Shown here piece after piece: positions 26,558 through 35,286 of a stretch of 64,000 nucleotides of DNA. A program made the translations under genes and the position numbers. The notes beneath the pieces were generated by a model. It did not search any database and was not told the DNA's origin. It was given only the letters and a program-made list of their open reading frames with translations. This DNA is from Nostoc indistinguendum CM1-VF10 (GTDB lineage Bacteria > Cyanobacteriota > Cyanobacteriia > Cyanobacteriales > Nostocaceae), in the NCBI GenBank assembly GCA_019359215.1, contig JAHHHS010000024.1:23390-87389 (forward strand). Reading direction: 5' to 3'. The stretch's first letter is position 1, and every line of letters starts with the position of its first letter.

Positions 26558-27766
26558 CTATATTTGAATGGCGACATCCACTTGTAAGTTAGTTAAACGA
26601 GCTACCCGCTCACTATCTGTGGGATTATCGATGGATATTTTTACTTCAATTATTCTGCGGTCTGTATCTGAGCCAGGATTGAGGCTGAAGATGCTTTGCC
26701 TGTCAACTTGCCAACCAATCTCTTTCACAGTTCCCTGTAATGTTCCAGTAAATGCAGTGCTGGTAATGGTGGCTTTTTGTCCTACACGCACTTTTTTAAC
26801 ATCGGTTTGATACACCTCTGCAATCACATACATTTGAGATGTCTTACCGATTTCAGCAAATCCTGTGCTGGTGTTGATTACTTCTCCGGTTTTGGCATGA
26901 ATTTTCAAAATTTTGCCATTTATGGGAGATTTTATATAACTTAAATCTAAGTCGGCTTTTGCTTGTTGAACAGCAGTTGTTGCACTGTTAACTTCGGTTT
27001 GTGCGACTTGAACATCTACACTACGCACTTCGCTAATACTAGTGAGCTGCGCTTGTGCTTGCTTGCGTTGTTCTTGGAATGTGTCTTGAGTCCGCTTGAG
27101 AGTAGCTTGAGCTTCTGTTAGCTGCTGTTGTGTAGTCTTGAGTTGCAAAGCTTTGGTATCTGCTATAGAAGCTGCGATCGCACCTTGTCTATATAATTGC
27201 TGATAGCGATCGTTTTCAGCTTGAGCATTGTCTACTTCAGCCTGGATACGGCCGATTGTCGCTTCTTGCGTTGCAATGTCTCCTTTATATTGTGGCTCTA
27301 AACGGGCGATCGCTGCCTTTTGAGCTTCAATATCTCCGGTTTTAGCTCCAGATTTCACCTGCGCTAGTTTAGCTTTGGCAACTTGTAGTTGGTCTAAAGC
27401 TTGTTGCAAAGCTGTTCTAGAACGACCATAATTTTCTAGATACGCCAGTACTTGCCCTGCTTTAACCGCATCTCCTTCTTTCACTAACAGTCTTTCTACT
27501 CGCACGCCATTATTTGAATTGGGAGCATTCAAAGAAGTAACTTCACCCTCTGGCTCCAAACGTCCTAAGGCAGTTACAGCAACTTTCGCAGGAGCGACAG
27601 CCTTGGGAGGATTTGCTGGTGGTGTCTCAACTTTAGCTTTAGACCAAAACGGTACCAAACTATAAAAAGCTATTAATCCGGCCGCAAAAGTGAGAGAAGC
27701 TGCTAAAATTACCTGCGATCGCCCTACGGGTTTTGTGAATAATCGGCTTTCTTTATTTACTGCCAT
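26558..27766 (-). CDS. hgdB: DevB-like membrane fusion protein, probable HgdB
   Basis: 402 residues from ATG 27766 (MAVNKESRLFTKP), preceded by GGA eight bases upstream; the frame is open to an ATG at 27838, but that extension looks noncoding. One N-terminal membrane anchor (ILAASLTFAAGLIAFYSLVPF) is followed by the lipoyl half (ALGRLEPEGEV, VKEGDAVKAGQVLAYLE), a long Ala/Gln-rich coiled-coil hairpin (about 110-250), then SYIKSPINGKILKIHAKTGE and the beta-barrel (IAEVYQTDVKKVRVGQKATI). This is the HlyD/DevB adaptor family linking the inner-membrane permease to TolC. It stands first in the leftward hgdB-hgdC-hgdA series, so export of the heterocyst glycolipid is the likely job. Confidence 0.85.
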   Translation of the reverse strand: MAVNKESRLFTKPVGRSQVILAASLTFAAGLIAFYSLVPFWSKAKVETPPANPPKAVAPAKVAVTALGRLEPEGEVTSLNAPNSNNGVRVERLLVKEGDAVKAGQVLAYLENYGRSRTALQQALDQLQVAKAKLAQVKSGAKTGDIEAQKAAIARLEPQYKGDIATQEATIGRIQAEVDNAQAENDRYQQLYRQGAIAASIADTKALQLKTTQQQLTEAQATLKRTQDTFQEQRKQAQAQLTSISEVRSVDVQVAQTEVNSATTAVQQAKADLDLSYIKSPINGKILKIHAKTGEVINTSTGFAEIGKTSQMYVIAEVYQTDVKKVRVGQKATITSTAFTGTLQGTVKEIGWQVDRQSIFSLNPGSDTDRRIIEVKISIDNPTDSERVARLTNLQVDVAIQI

Positions 27767-27838
27767 ATTTTCATTCCAATTCTTCTTTTTAGGGGATAGC
27801 CTGGTTATATTTAGTCGATTAGATATAGACTCATCCAC

Positions 27839-29673
27839 AAATTACCAAGAGAATTTTTCCTCTACGGTTTCTACCTTAATAAAGTGGATAGGTCTAAATT
27901 GGTTTTATATGAATTGTTGTACGCTTTTACCGCCCAAACTAACTATTGTGGCGTTAAAATTAATGATGGTGTTACTTCAAAGCTTCCTAAGTTATATCCT
28001 ATCTTTACATTTAATCCAGTAGCGTAAAATACAATAGCGCTAACCAGAAAACTTAATTCTCAAGAACAACGAAGCGCCAGTAAATATGAACTTAAAGCTT
28101 GGATAAACTTGTTATTAACAATGACATATAAATTAGATTTTGTCAACTAATTATCTTTGCATAAATCCTGATTCTCTCACTAAATTATTTCATCACAGTA
28201 GGATTAGATGCTGAAATATTTTATTCATTACTAATGCTTTATCTGCTAATTAAATACCAACAGGTGGTTCGTTATTAATTAGATTTTATATTACTAACAG
28301 ATTATTATTAGCAAGGTTGTGTAGTATAAGACATTTTGATAGGGGTTCTCGTTTACGCGAACCTCTATATCAGGTTTACTCATAATAATTAAAGGGCGGT
28401 TAGGAACCGCATCTACACAGTTTAAACCTATCTCCGTGGGTTTCAAATACCCAATTTTTTTATTTTGCGGAGGCGGGCTAGCCTGCGAGAAGGCTTTGCC
28501 TATATTTGTATAGCCGCGCGCAGGCAATTCTATTCGCCCTTTTAACTGATGTAACCATGATTATGTTTATCAAGCAACATACTAAAAATTAATGTTTGCT
28601 TTATAAATAACCGCTTTGCTTCTTAACTTGACCTATATTGAAAAATAACTAACAACTTTGATTTAATTATGATGTTTCTCTGAGAAAACATACTTATGGT
28701 TATTCAATTTATCTCTGTATTCGTTGAATTGTTACTTACTAGACAACAGATTTACATTGTTAACTTAATTCAGCACAAATTTTTGCCTAACCCTTAGATA
28801 ACAAAATATCTCACACATTTATATTGTCAAAAATTATACCATTAGGCTGAATTCTATTCAAAATTCACATCAGCAATCATGGAGGTTTCTTTATAAAATA
28901 ACTTTAAAGAAATGATTTAGTTTATATAAAGTGTGTTATTGTTTTTATTAATTCAATGCTTAAAAGCAGTTAGGCAAACTAGTTATTTAATTTAAATTTT
29001 AAAATTAAAGATAACTAAAAATAACTGCTCACGCATCACCTTTTGATCGTTTAATTAATTGCAAAAATTACATAAACTTGGATTAAAGGTGGTGTCTTTT
29101 CTGTAACGAACTTGTCAACTTGACTGGGTTATATCGCATAAAATATATTATCCCGGATGCTGAAATTGGCTATGGCATTGATCAAGATACAGAACGTTGT
29201 CATTAACAACATTTATGATGCTGTGGTTAGACTAGATAATCAAACAACTTCGCATGAAAAAACGTTTCTGTTCTCTTAGCTACTCTTCAGCTTCCATCGC
29301 TCCAGTAGGATACCATTACTCAAAATCTCTACCATTACGAATGGATTAAATTCACTGGTCAAGCAGCTATTACACTCCAAGACTATTTTACCAGTTTTAA
29401 CAACGTCATTGACCTATTGCCACAATTTAAAAGAGTCTAGCGTTGGATAACATTTTTTCGCGATGTCTACGACGGGCTACGCCTACGCAGTGTGCCAAAG
29501 CCGCCTGGAAACATAAAGCTTTACCCTGGCAGTATGTATCGTGTGGTGTCGATTTGGAAACAAGCATTTAGCAAAGATAAAATAGCTAACTGCTTACAAA
29601 ACAAGAGTTTTTGATTATTAGTAGGCAACAGAAATTACTGTAACTACACAATCCACAGTACTCACTATGCCCT
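27839..29673. other. 1.8-kb divergent spacer between hgdB and hglE
   Basis: No intact gene is seen. It must hold the promoters of both divergent series. Dispersed repeats are visible: a hairpin-rich patch at 28340-28530 (GGGCGGTTAGGAACCGC; GCGGGCTAGCCTGCG) and GCGATGTCTACGACGGGCTA at 29461. A frame at 29309-29440 (NLYHYEWIKFTGQAAITLQD and on to DLLPQFKRV) reads like protein but lacks a start codon and may be a gene remnant. The bulk is AT-rich. Confidence 0.4.
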
Positions 29674-32600
29674 ATGTCTGCTTATTCAATTGATACTGCA
29701 TTAACGGAGTTAGAGAGCCTGATAAATAATTGTGAACAGGCTGTAATTAAATCTATCGAGGGAAAAAAAATGAAATCAGATAAATCAGTGTCAATCAACA
29801 GAATTAACAGACAATTACAACACAATCCTATAGCCATCGTTGGGATGGCTTCTCTATTACCTCAAGCCAGAAATCTGCGGGAATACTGGCAAAATATAGT
29901 AAACAAAATTGACTGTATTACTGATATTCCTTCCACTCACTGGAGCGTCGAAGATTATTACGATCCAAATCCCAGAACGGCTGAAGATAAAACTTACTGT
30001 AAAAGAGGTGGCTTTCTTCCAGAGGTAGATTTTAACCCGATGGAATTCGGCATACCACCCAGCATTTTGGAAGTCACAGATGTATCGCAACTATTAAGTT
30101 TATTAGTTGCGAAAGAGGCGATGGAAGATGCAGGCTATGGCGAAAAACGCGAGTTTAACCGCGAGATGGTTGGGGTAATCTTAGGCGTGGCTATGGCCAA
30201 ACAGTTAGGAATGCCACTTTCTGCCAGATTGGAATATCCGATTTGGGAAAAAGCACTCAAAAGCAGTGGTTTATCTGATGAAGATACCCAAAAAATCGTT
30301 GATAAAATCAAAAGCGCATACGTGAAGTGGGATGAGAACGCTTTCCCCGGAATGTTAGCTAACGTAGTCGCGGGTAGAATTGCCAATCGCCTAAATTTTG
30401 GCGGAATGAATTGCGTAGTTGATGCTGCTTGCGCTAGTTCCTTTGGTGCTTTGAAAATGGCAATTAGCGAACTAGTTGAGCATCGTTCTGACATGATGCT
30501 GACTGGTGGTGTTGATACCGATAACACCATCATGGCTTACATCTCATTCAGCAAAACACCGGCGGTTACTCCTAGTGAAAATGTCAAACCTTTCGATGCT
30601 AAATCTGATGGGATGATGCTGGGTGAAGGTATCGCCATGCTTGTCCTTAAACGGTTAGAAGATGCTGAACGGGACAACGATAAAATATATGCCGTAATTA
30701 AAGGTATTGGTACTTCCAGCGATGGGCGTTACAAGAGCATTTATGCTCCTCGCAAAGAAGGTCAAGTCAAAGCCTTAGAACGCGCTTATGAAGATGCCGG
30801 CTTCTCTCCCGCTACTGTTGGTTTGATGGAAGCACATGGCACCGGCACAATGGCTGGAGATCCGACAGAATTCGGTTCTTTAAAAGACTTCTTTGATGTA
30901 CATGATGACAAAAAGCAGCACATCGCTTTGGGTAGTGTGAAATCACAAATCGGACACACAAAAGCGGCTGCGGGTGCGGCGAGTTTGATTAAAACTGCTT
31001 TAGCGCTACATCACAAAGTATTACCGCCCACAATTAACATCACCGAGCCGAACCCCAAACTCAACATTAAAAATTCATCCTTTTATTTGAATACTGAAAC
31101 CAGACCTTGGATTCGTCCAGAAGGGGAAGCACCAAGACGCGCAGGTGTAAGTTCCTTTGGATTTGGCGGAACCAACTATCACGTCGTTTTGGAAGAATAT
31201 GAAGCTGACCAAAACGCCGCTTACCGCTTACACAGTGATGCTAGTGAAGTGCTGTTGTTTGCTCCCACAGTAGACCAATTGTTGAGCAAGTCGGAAGAAA
31301 TTTTAGGTAAGTTGCGATCGCCAGATGCACTTACACACTATGCACAATTAGTCAATGAGTGCAAATCACAACAGATTCCCCTTTCTGCTGCCAGATTTGG
31401 ATTTGTAGCCGAGAATCTGGAAGAAGCTTGCAAGTTTCTGCAAACTAGCATTGAGTGGCTGAAACACAAAGGAACAGCAGCATCTTGGGAGCATCCCCAA
31501 GGGATTTATTACCGCTCCTCTGGTATGGAGTTGGGTGGAAAAGTTGTCTCTCTATTTTCTGGGCAAGGTTCGCAATACTTGGAGATGGGGCGCGAACTGG
31601 TAATGAATTTTCCGTTGATGCGCCGTCTTCATGGCTATATGGATAGCCTGTTGCTCAAAGATAATTTGCAGCCGTTGTCAGAAATCGTTTTTCCTCATCC
31701 TGTGTTTGGAGAGGCAGAAAAGAATGTCCAAATTGCTGCCTTACAACGTACAGAATACGCTCAACCAGCCATCGGGGTGTTGAGTGCAGGGATGTACAGC
31801 ATTCTGCAACAAGCTGGATTTAAGTCAGATTTTGTTGCCGGTCACAGCTTTGGTGAACTAACAGCGCTATGGGCTGCGGGGGTTTTGAGTACTGAAGATT
31901 ACTTGTTCTTAGTGAAAGCTAGGGGTCAAGCAATGGCGGCTCCAGAAGATCCGGATCATGATGCGGGTAGTATGCTGGCTGTCAAAGAAGACATCAGCAA
32001 AGTGGAAGCAGTGCTGAGGCATTTTCCGCAAGTTGCGATCGCTAATCAAAATTCTCCGACTCAATTTGTCTTGGCTGGCCCTACCGCAGAAATAGCGAGA
32101 ATCAAAGAGGCTTTACACGAGAAAGGATATACAGCTGTATTGTTACCTGTTTCAGCAGCGTTCCATACACCGCTAATCGCCTTTGCTCAGAAATCATTTG
32201 CGATCGCCACCAAGTCTGTCAAATTCCAAAGTCCCAAAATCCCTGTTTACAGCAACGTTACCAGTAAGCAGTATCCCAAAGAAGCCCAAGGTATTCAAAA
32301 AATCCTGGAAACGCACCTTTCCAACTCGGTGCTGTTTAAGCAGGAAATTGAAAATATCTATGCGGCGGGTGGTACTTGCTTTGTGGAATTTGGGCCGAGA
32401 AGAATTCTCACCAACTTAGTCAAAGATATCCTTGGCGATCGCCCTCATATCACCGTATCTTTGAATCCCAGCACTCAAAAGAATAGCGATCGCTCCTTGC
32501 GGGAAGCAGTTGTGCAGTTGCGGGTGATAGGTATGGCTTTGAATAACCTCGATCCTTACCAACTTCCCCAAACTATCCCGCCAATTGAGACGAAGAAGAC

Positions 32601-35106
32601 ATTAAATGTCCGTTTAAACGGGATAAACTACAGATCCGAAAAAACGAAAAATGCCTTCGCTCTAGCTTTGCAGGATGGGCATAAAGTCACATTACCCACC
32701 CCTGAATATTCTGAAGCGGCTCCTTTATTTAGCAGCCCAGGTGTGACTCCACCTGTAGCAGTGATAGAAACTAACGGACATAAAAAACTTACCCCAGCAA
32801 TGAACGGTGTGACTGCTAGTATCATCACCCAGCCAGAGCAACAGATGAATCCTGTTACCCTGTCACAACCAGTCCAGGAATCTAAGATGCAACCAACACC
32901 AGAAAAACTTACAAATTACGAACAACTTTTAGCAAGTTTAGAATATCTCCTGACACAGTTCCAGGAAAATCAAGCCGAGAATTTACAAGTTCACGGTACT
33001 TATCTCAACCATCAAATGGAATACGCCAAAGCGTTTTTCCAACTGATGCAGCAGCAGAATTCCTTGTTGAGCGAAAGTAAATCAACAGCCGAAACTGCCA
33101 AAATGAAGCTAGTTGTCATGGAAAGCTTAGAGCGCAGCATGATGCAGTTTCATTCCCAACAAGGTGAAACCCTACGCATCCATGAGCAATATCTTCAAGA
33201 GCAACTGGAATATACTAAGAGCTTTTTCCAACTCATACAGCAAGAATATTCTCAAATCATCTCTGGTGATGGAGCAACCCAACTAACAGAGAAACTCAGC
33301 AATTTCATCCCATTCACAACAGAAACAACTGTTAGTGATGCACCAGTACCTGTTACTACCAAGAGAGTAGAAAGCCAGCCTTTGCCTGTAACTGAGCCTG
33401 TAGCTAAAAACGGCTCAACAGTTAGCCAAGAACCTCTGCCGCTTGCTGTAGAACCTGTAGTTGAAACTCCTGTATCCCCAAAAACCCAATCATTCGCGTC
33501 TCTACTTCCCACACCGCACTTCGCCACTGTCGAGACAGTAGAGCCAGTAGTAGAGCCACCTGTCCCAGTAGTAGAACCCCAACCTGAAGTTGTAGTCAAA
33601 ATTAGCTCACCTCCAGTCAGCGAAGTTGTTGCATTTACCCCAGAGCCAGCGCCCACAACTGCTGCACCTGTATCTGGCGCAACCATTGATATTGTTGACT
33701 TGGATAAAAATCTCTTAGCCATCACCAGCGACAAGACCGGCTACCCAGTCGAAATGCTGGAAATGGATATGGAGATGGAGGCGGATTTAGGAATTGACTC
33801 CATCAAACGGGTGGAAATCTTAGGGGCGCTACAAGAAATGTACCCCAACCTACCCAAGCCCAATTTAGAAGAACTGTCAGAAAAACGCACCATCGGTCAA
33901 GTTGTAGAGTATCTGCAATCTCACGCTTCTAGAAGTGTTTCTGTAGAAATTGCAATTCATGAAGTACAACAAGCAGCCGAGGTTCCAGTAGAGGCTGCAC
34001 CTGTAGTTGAGGTAGTCATTGCACCAGAACCAAGCGTAGTTGTCGCATTCACTCCAGAACCAGAAGTTGCTCCCTCTACAAGTGATGAATTTGCAAACTT
34101 AGGTGAAACCCTGTTAGCCATCACCAGTGATAAAACCGGCTATCCAGTCGAGATGTTGGAACTGGAAATGGACATGGAAGCCGACTTAGGGATTGACTCG
34201 ATTAAACGGGTAGAAATTTTAGGGGCGATGCAAGAAATGTACCCCAACTTACCCAAACCGAATATCGAAGAACTCGGTGACCTCCGCACCATCGGTCAAA
34301 TAGTCGATTACCTACAGCAGTTGGCTGGAGGTGAAAAAAAAAAGTCTGAACCTGAGTTTGTCCAACAGCAGCCACCGGAATTAGAGCATAATATCCCGCG
34401 CTATACCGTCAAACTCAGAAGCCTAGCACAGCCCGATTATTTGGATTTCACGTTACCAGAGGGACACATCGGTTTAATCACCGATGATGGTTCCCTCACC
34501 ACTTATAAATTAACTGAATCCCTAATCGAGAAAGGCTGGAAAGTAGTAGTTATCAGCTTCCCCCAATCGCTCATCGCCCAACAAGCGCCCTTACCGACAG
34601 GAGTAACCCGCGTCACCTTAGCAAACTTGAGTGAAGAACATCTTCAACAACAATTGCAAGCGATCGCATCTCACTGCGGAACGATTGGGGCTTTCATCCA
34701 TCTACATCCGATGTTTGTAAGCAATCACACCGGAAGTATTTCTTATAACGAATCAGAAAAGGCGATCGTCAAGCACGTATTTTTGATGGCGAAACACCTT
34801 AAACCCTCCCTCAACGAAGCTGCAAAGCATGGACGTAGTTGTTTCTGCACAGTAGCTCACCTTGATGGAGCCTTCGGTTTAGAGTACAAAGTCAACTTCG
34901 GTGCGATCGCCGCTGGTTTATTTGGATTAAGCAAAACTCTGAGATGGGAATGGCCAAAAGTATTTACTCGTGCGATCGACCTAAGCCCCAGACTTGATGC
35001 TAAACAGTCAGTACAAAACATTATCGCCGAACTTCACGACCCCAACCTTTATATAAGTGAAGTTGGCTACGGCTCACAAGGACGAGTCACCATTATCGCC
35101 GATTAA
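29674..35106 (+). CDS. hglE: Heterocyst glycolipid synthase HglE (KS-AT-ACP-ACP-KR structural half)
   Basis: 1810 residues, a type I polyketide synthase like PfaA of PUFA synthases. KS: about 50-500, active Cys253 in VVDAACASSFGALK, His motifs MEAHGTGTMAGDPTE and VKSQIGHTKAAAG. AT: about 615-930, Ser725 in VAGHSFGELTALW. Then a linker with two copies of a helical unit (about 1081-1129 and 1149-1195) and a Pro/Val/Glu-rich stretch. Two ACPs: DLGIDSIKRVEILG with phosphopantetheine sites Ser1376 and Ser1509. The C-terminal 240 residues (TVKLRSLAQPDYLDFTLPEG on) match the structural, non-catalytic half of the KR; the catalytic half starts the next gene. ATG 29674 has a weak site; ATG 29770 follows GAGGG and gives 1778 residues. 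It loads and extends the long-chain aglycone. Confidence 0.92.
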   Translation: MSAYSIDTALTELESLINNCEQAVIKSIEGKKMKSDKSVSINRINRQLQHNPIAIVGMASLLPQARNLREYWQNIVNKIDCITDIPSTHWSVEDYYDPNPRTAEDKTYCKRGGFLPEVDFNPMEFGIPPSILEVTDVSQLLSLLVAKEAMEDAGYGEKREFNREMVGVILGVAMAKQLGMPLSARLEYPIWEKALKSSGLSDEDTQKIVDKIKSAYVKWDENAFPGMLANVVAGRIANRLNFGGMNCVVDAACASSFGALKMAISELVEHRSDMMLTGGVDTDNTIMAYISFSKTPAVTPSENVKPFDAKSDGMMLGEGIAMLVLKRLEDAERDNDKIYAVIKGIGTSSDGRYKSIYAPRKEGQVKALERAYEDAGFSPATVGLMEAHGTGTMAGDPTEFGSLKDFFDVHDDKKQHIALGSVKSQIGHTKAAAGAASLIKTALALHHKVLPPTINITEPNPKLNIKNSSFYLNTETRPWIRPEGEAPRRAGVSSFGFGGTNYHVVLEEYEADQNAAYRLHSDASEVLLFAPTVDQLLSKSEEILGKLRSPDALTHYAQLVNECKSQQIPLSAARFGFVAENLEEACKFLQTSIEWLKHKGTAASWEHPQGIYYRSSGMELGGKVVSLFSGQGSQYLEMGRELVMNFPLMRRLHGYMDSLLLKDNLQPLSEIVFPHPVFGEAEKNVQIAALQRTEYAQPAIGVLSAGMYSILQQAGFKSDFVAGHSFGELTALWAAGVLSTEDYLFLVKARGQAMAAPEDPDHDAGSMLAVKEDISKVEAVLRHFPQVAIANQNSPTQFVLAGPTAEIARIKEALHEKGYTAVLLPVSAAFHTPLIAFAQKSFAIATKSVKFQSPKIPVYSNVTSKQYPKEAQGIQKILETHLSNSVLFKQEIENIYAAGGTCFVEFGPRRILTNLVKDILGDRPHITVSLNPSTQKNSDRSLREAVVQLRVIGMALNNLDPYQLPQTIPPIETKKTLNVRLNGINYRSEKTKNAFALALQDGHKVTLPTPEYSEAAPLFSSPGVTPPVAVIETNGHKKLTPAMNGVTASIITQPEQQMNPVTLSQPVQESKMQPTPEKLTNYEQLLASLEYLLTQFQENQAENLQVHGTYLNHQMEYAKAFFQLMQQQNSLLSESKSTAETAKMKLVVMESLERSMMQFHSQQGETLRIHEQYLQEQLEYTKSFFQLIQQEYSQIISGDGATQLTEKLSNFIPFTTETTVSDAPVPVTTKRVESQPLPVTEPVAKNGSTVSQEPLPLAVEPVVETPVSPKTQSFASLLPTPHFATVETVEPVVEPPVPVVEPQPEVVVKISSPPVSEVVAFTPEPAPTTAAPVSGATIDIVDLDKNLLAITSDKTGYPVEMLEMDMEMEADLGIDSIKRVEILGALQEMYPNLPKPNLEELSEKRTIGQVVEYLQSHASRSVSVEIAIHEVQQAAEVPVEAAPVVEVVIAPEPSVVVAFTPEPEVAPSTSDEFANLGETLLAITSDKTGYPVEMLELEMDMEADLGIDSIKRVEILGAMQEMYPNLPKPNIEELGDLRTIGQIVDYLQQLAGGEKKKSEPEFVQQQPPELEHNIPRYTVKLRSLAQPDYLDFTLPEGHIGLITDDGSLTTYKLTESLIEKGWKVVVISFPQSLIAQQAPLPTGVTRVTLANLSEEHLQQQLQAIASHCGTIGAFIHLHPMFVSNHTGSISYNESEKAIVKHVFLMAKHLKPSLNEAAKHGRSCFCTVAHLDGAFGLEYKVNFGAIAAGLFGLSKTLRWEWPKVFTRAIDLSPRLDAKQSVQNIIAELHDPNLYISEVGYGSQGRVTIIAD

Positions 35107-35154
35107 AAAGTTGATTAATGTTATGTGCAACTTTCTCTCCAACCTAACCCCCAA

Positions 35155-35214
35155 CCCCTTCCCTTGAAGGGAAGGGGAGTAAGAATCAAAGCCTCTCTCC
35201 CTGTGGGGGAGAGG
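35155..35214. repeat. Twin hairpins in the hglE-hglD junction
   Basis: CCCCTTCCCTT/AAGGGAAGGGG (35155-35177) and CCTCTCTCCC/GGGGGAGAGG (35192-35214) form two stems separated by 14 bases. This pair is a dispersed cyanobacterial repeat and lies exactly where the KR domain is split between the two proteins. Confidence 0.75.
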
Positions 35215-35286
35215 AATGGAAGCGGGGGTTTCAAGAATCAGTTGCACACCAAAAAACCCAATTTATGCAGGTATTCACGAGGATTT

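Noticed and set aside
28294..28527. 77-residue minus-strand frame upstream of hglE
   Set aside because: It is composed of hairpin repeats found between many Nostoc genes and lacks a start signal.
27839..29673. NtcA or DIF-type promoter motifs upstream of hgdB and hglE
   Set aside because: GTA-N8-TAC with a suitable -10 box could not be found convincingly by eye; a matrix search is needed before naming any site.
33252..33734. 160-residue minus-strand frame opposite the HglE linker
   Set aside because: It is the shadow of the Pro/Val/Glu-rich linker, rich in Gly, Ser and Thr, with no independent support.
35125..35286. 54-residue N-terminal extension of HglD
   Set aside because: It translates the twin-hairpin repeat; ATG 35287 has a GAGGA site and matches the KR start.
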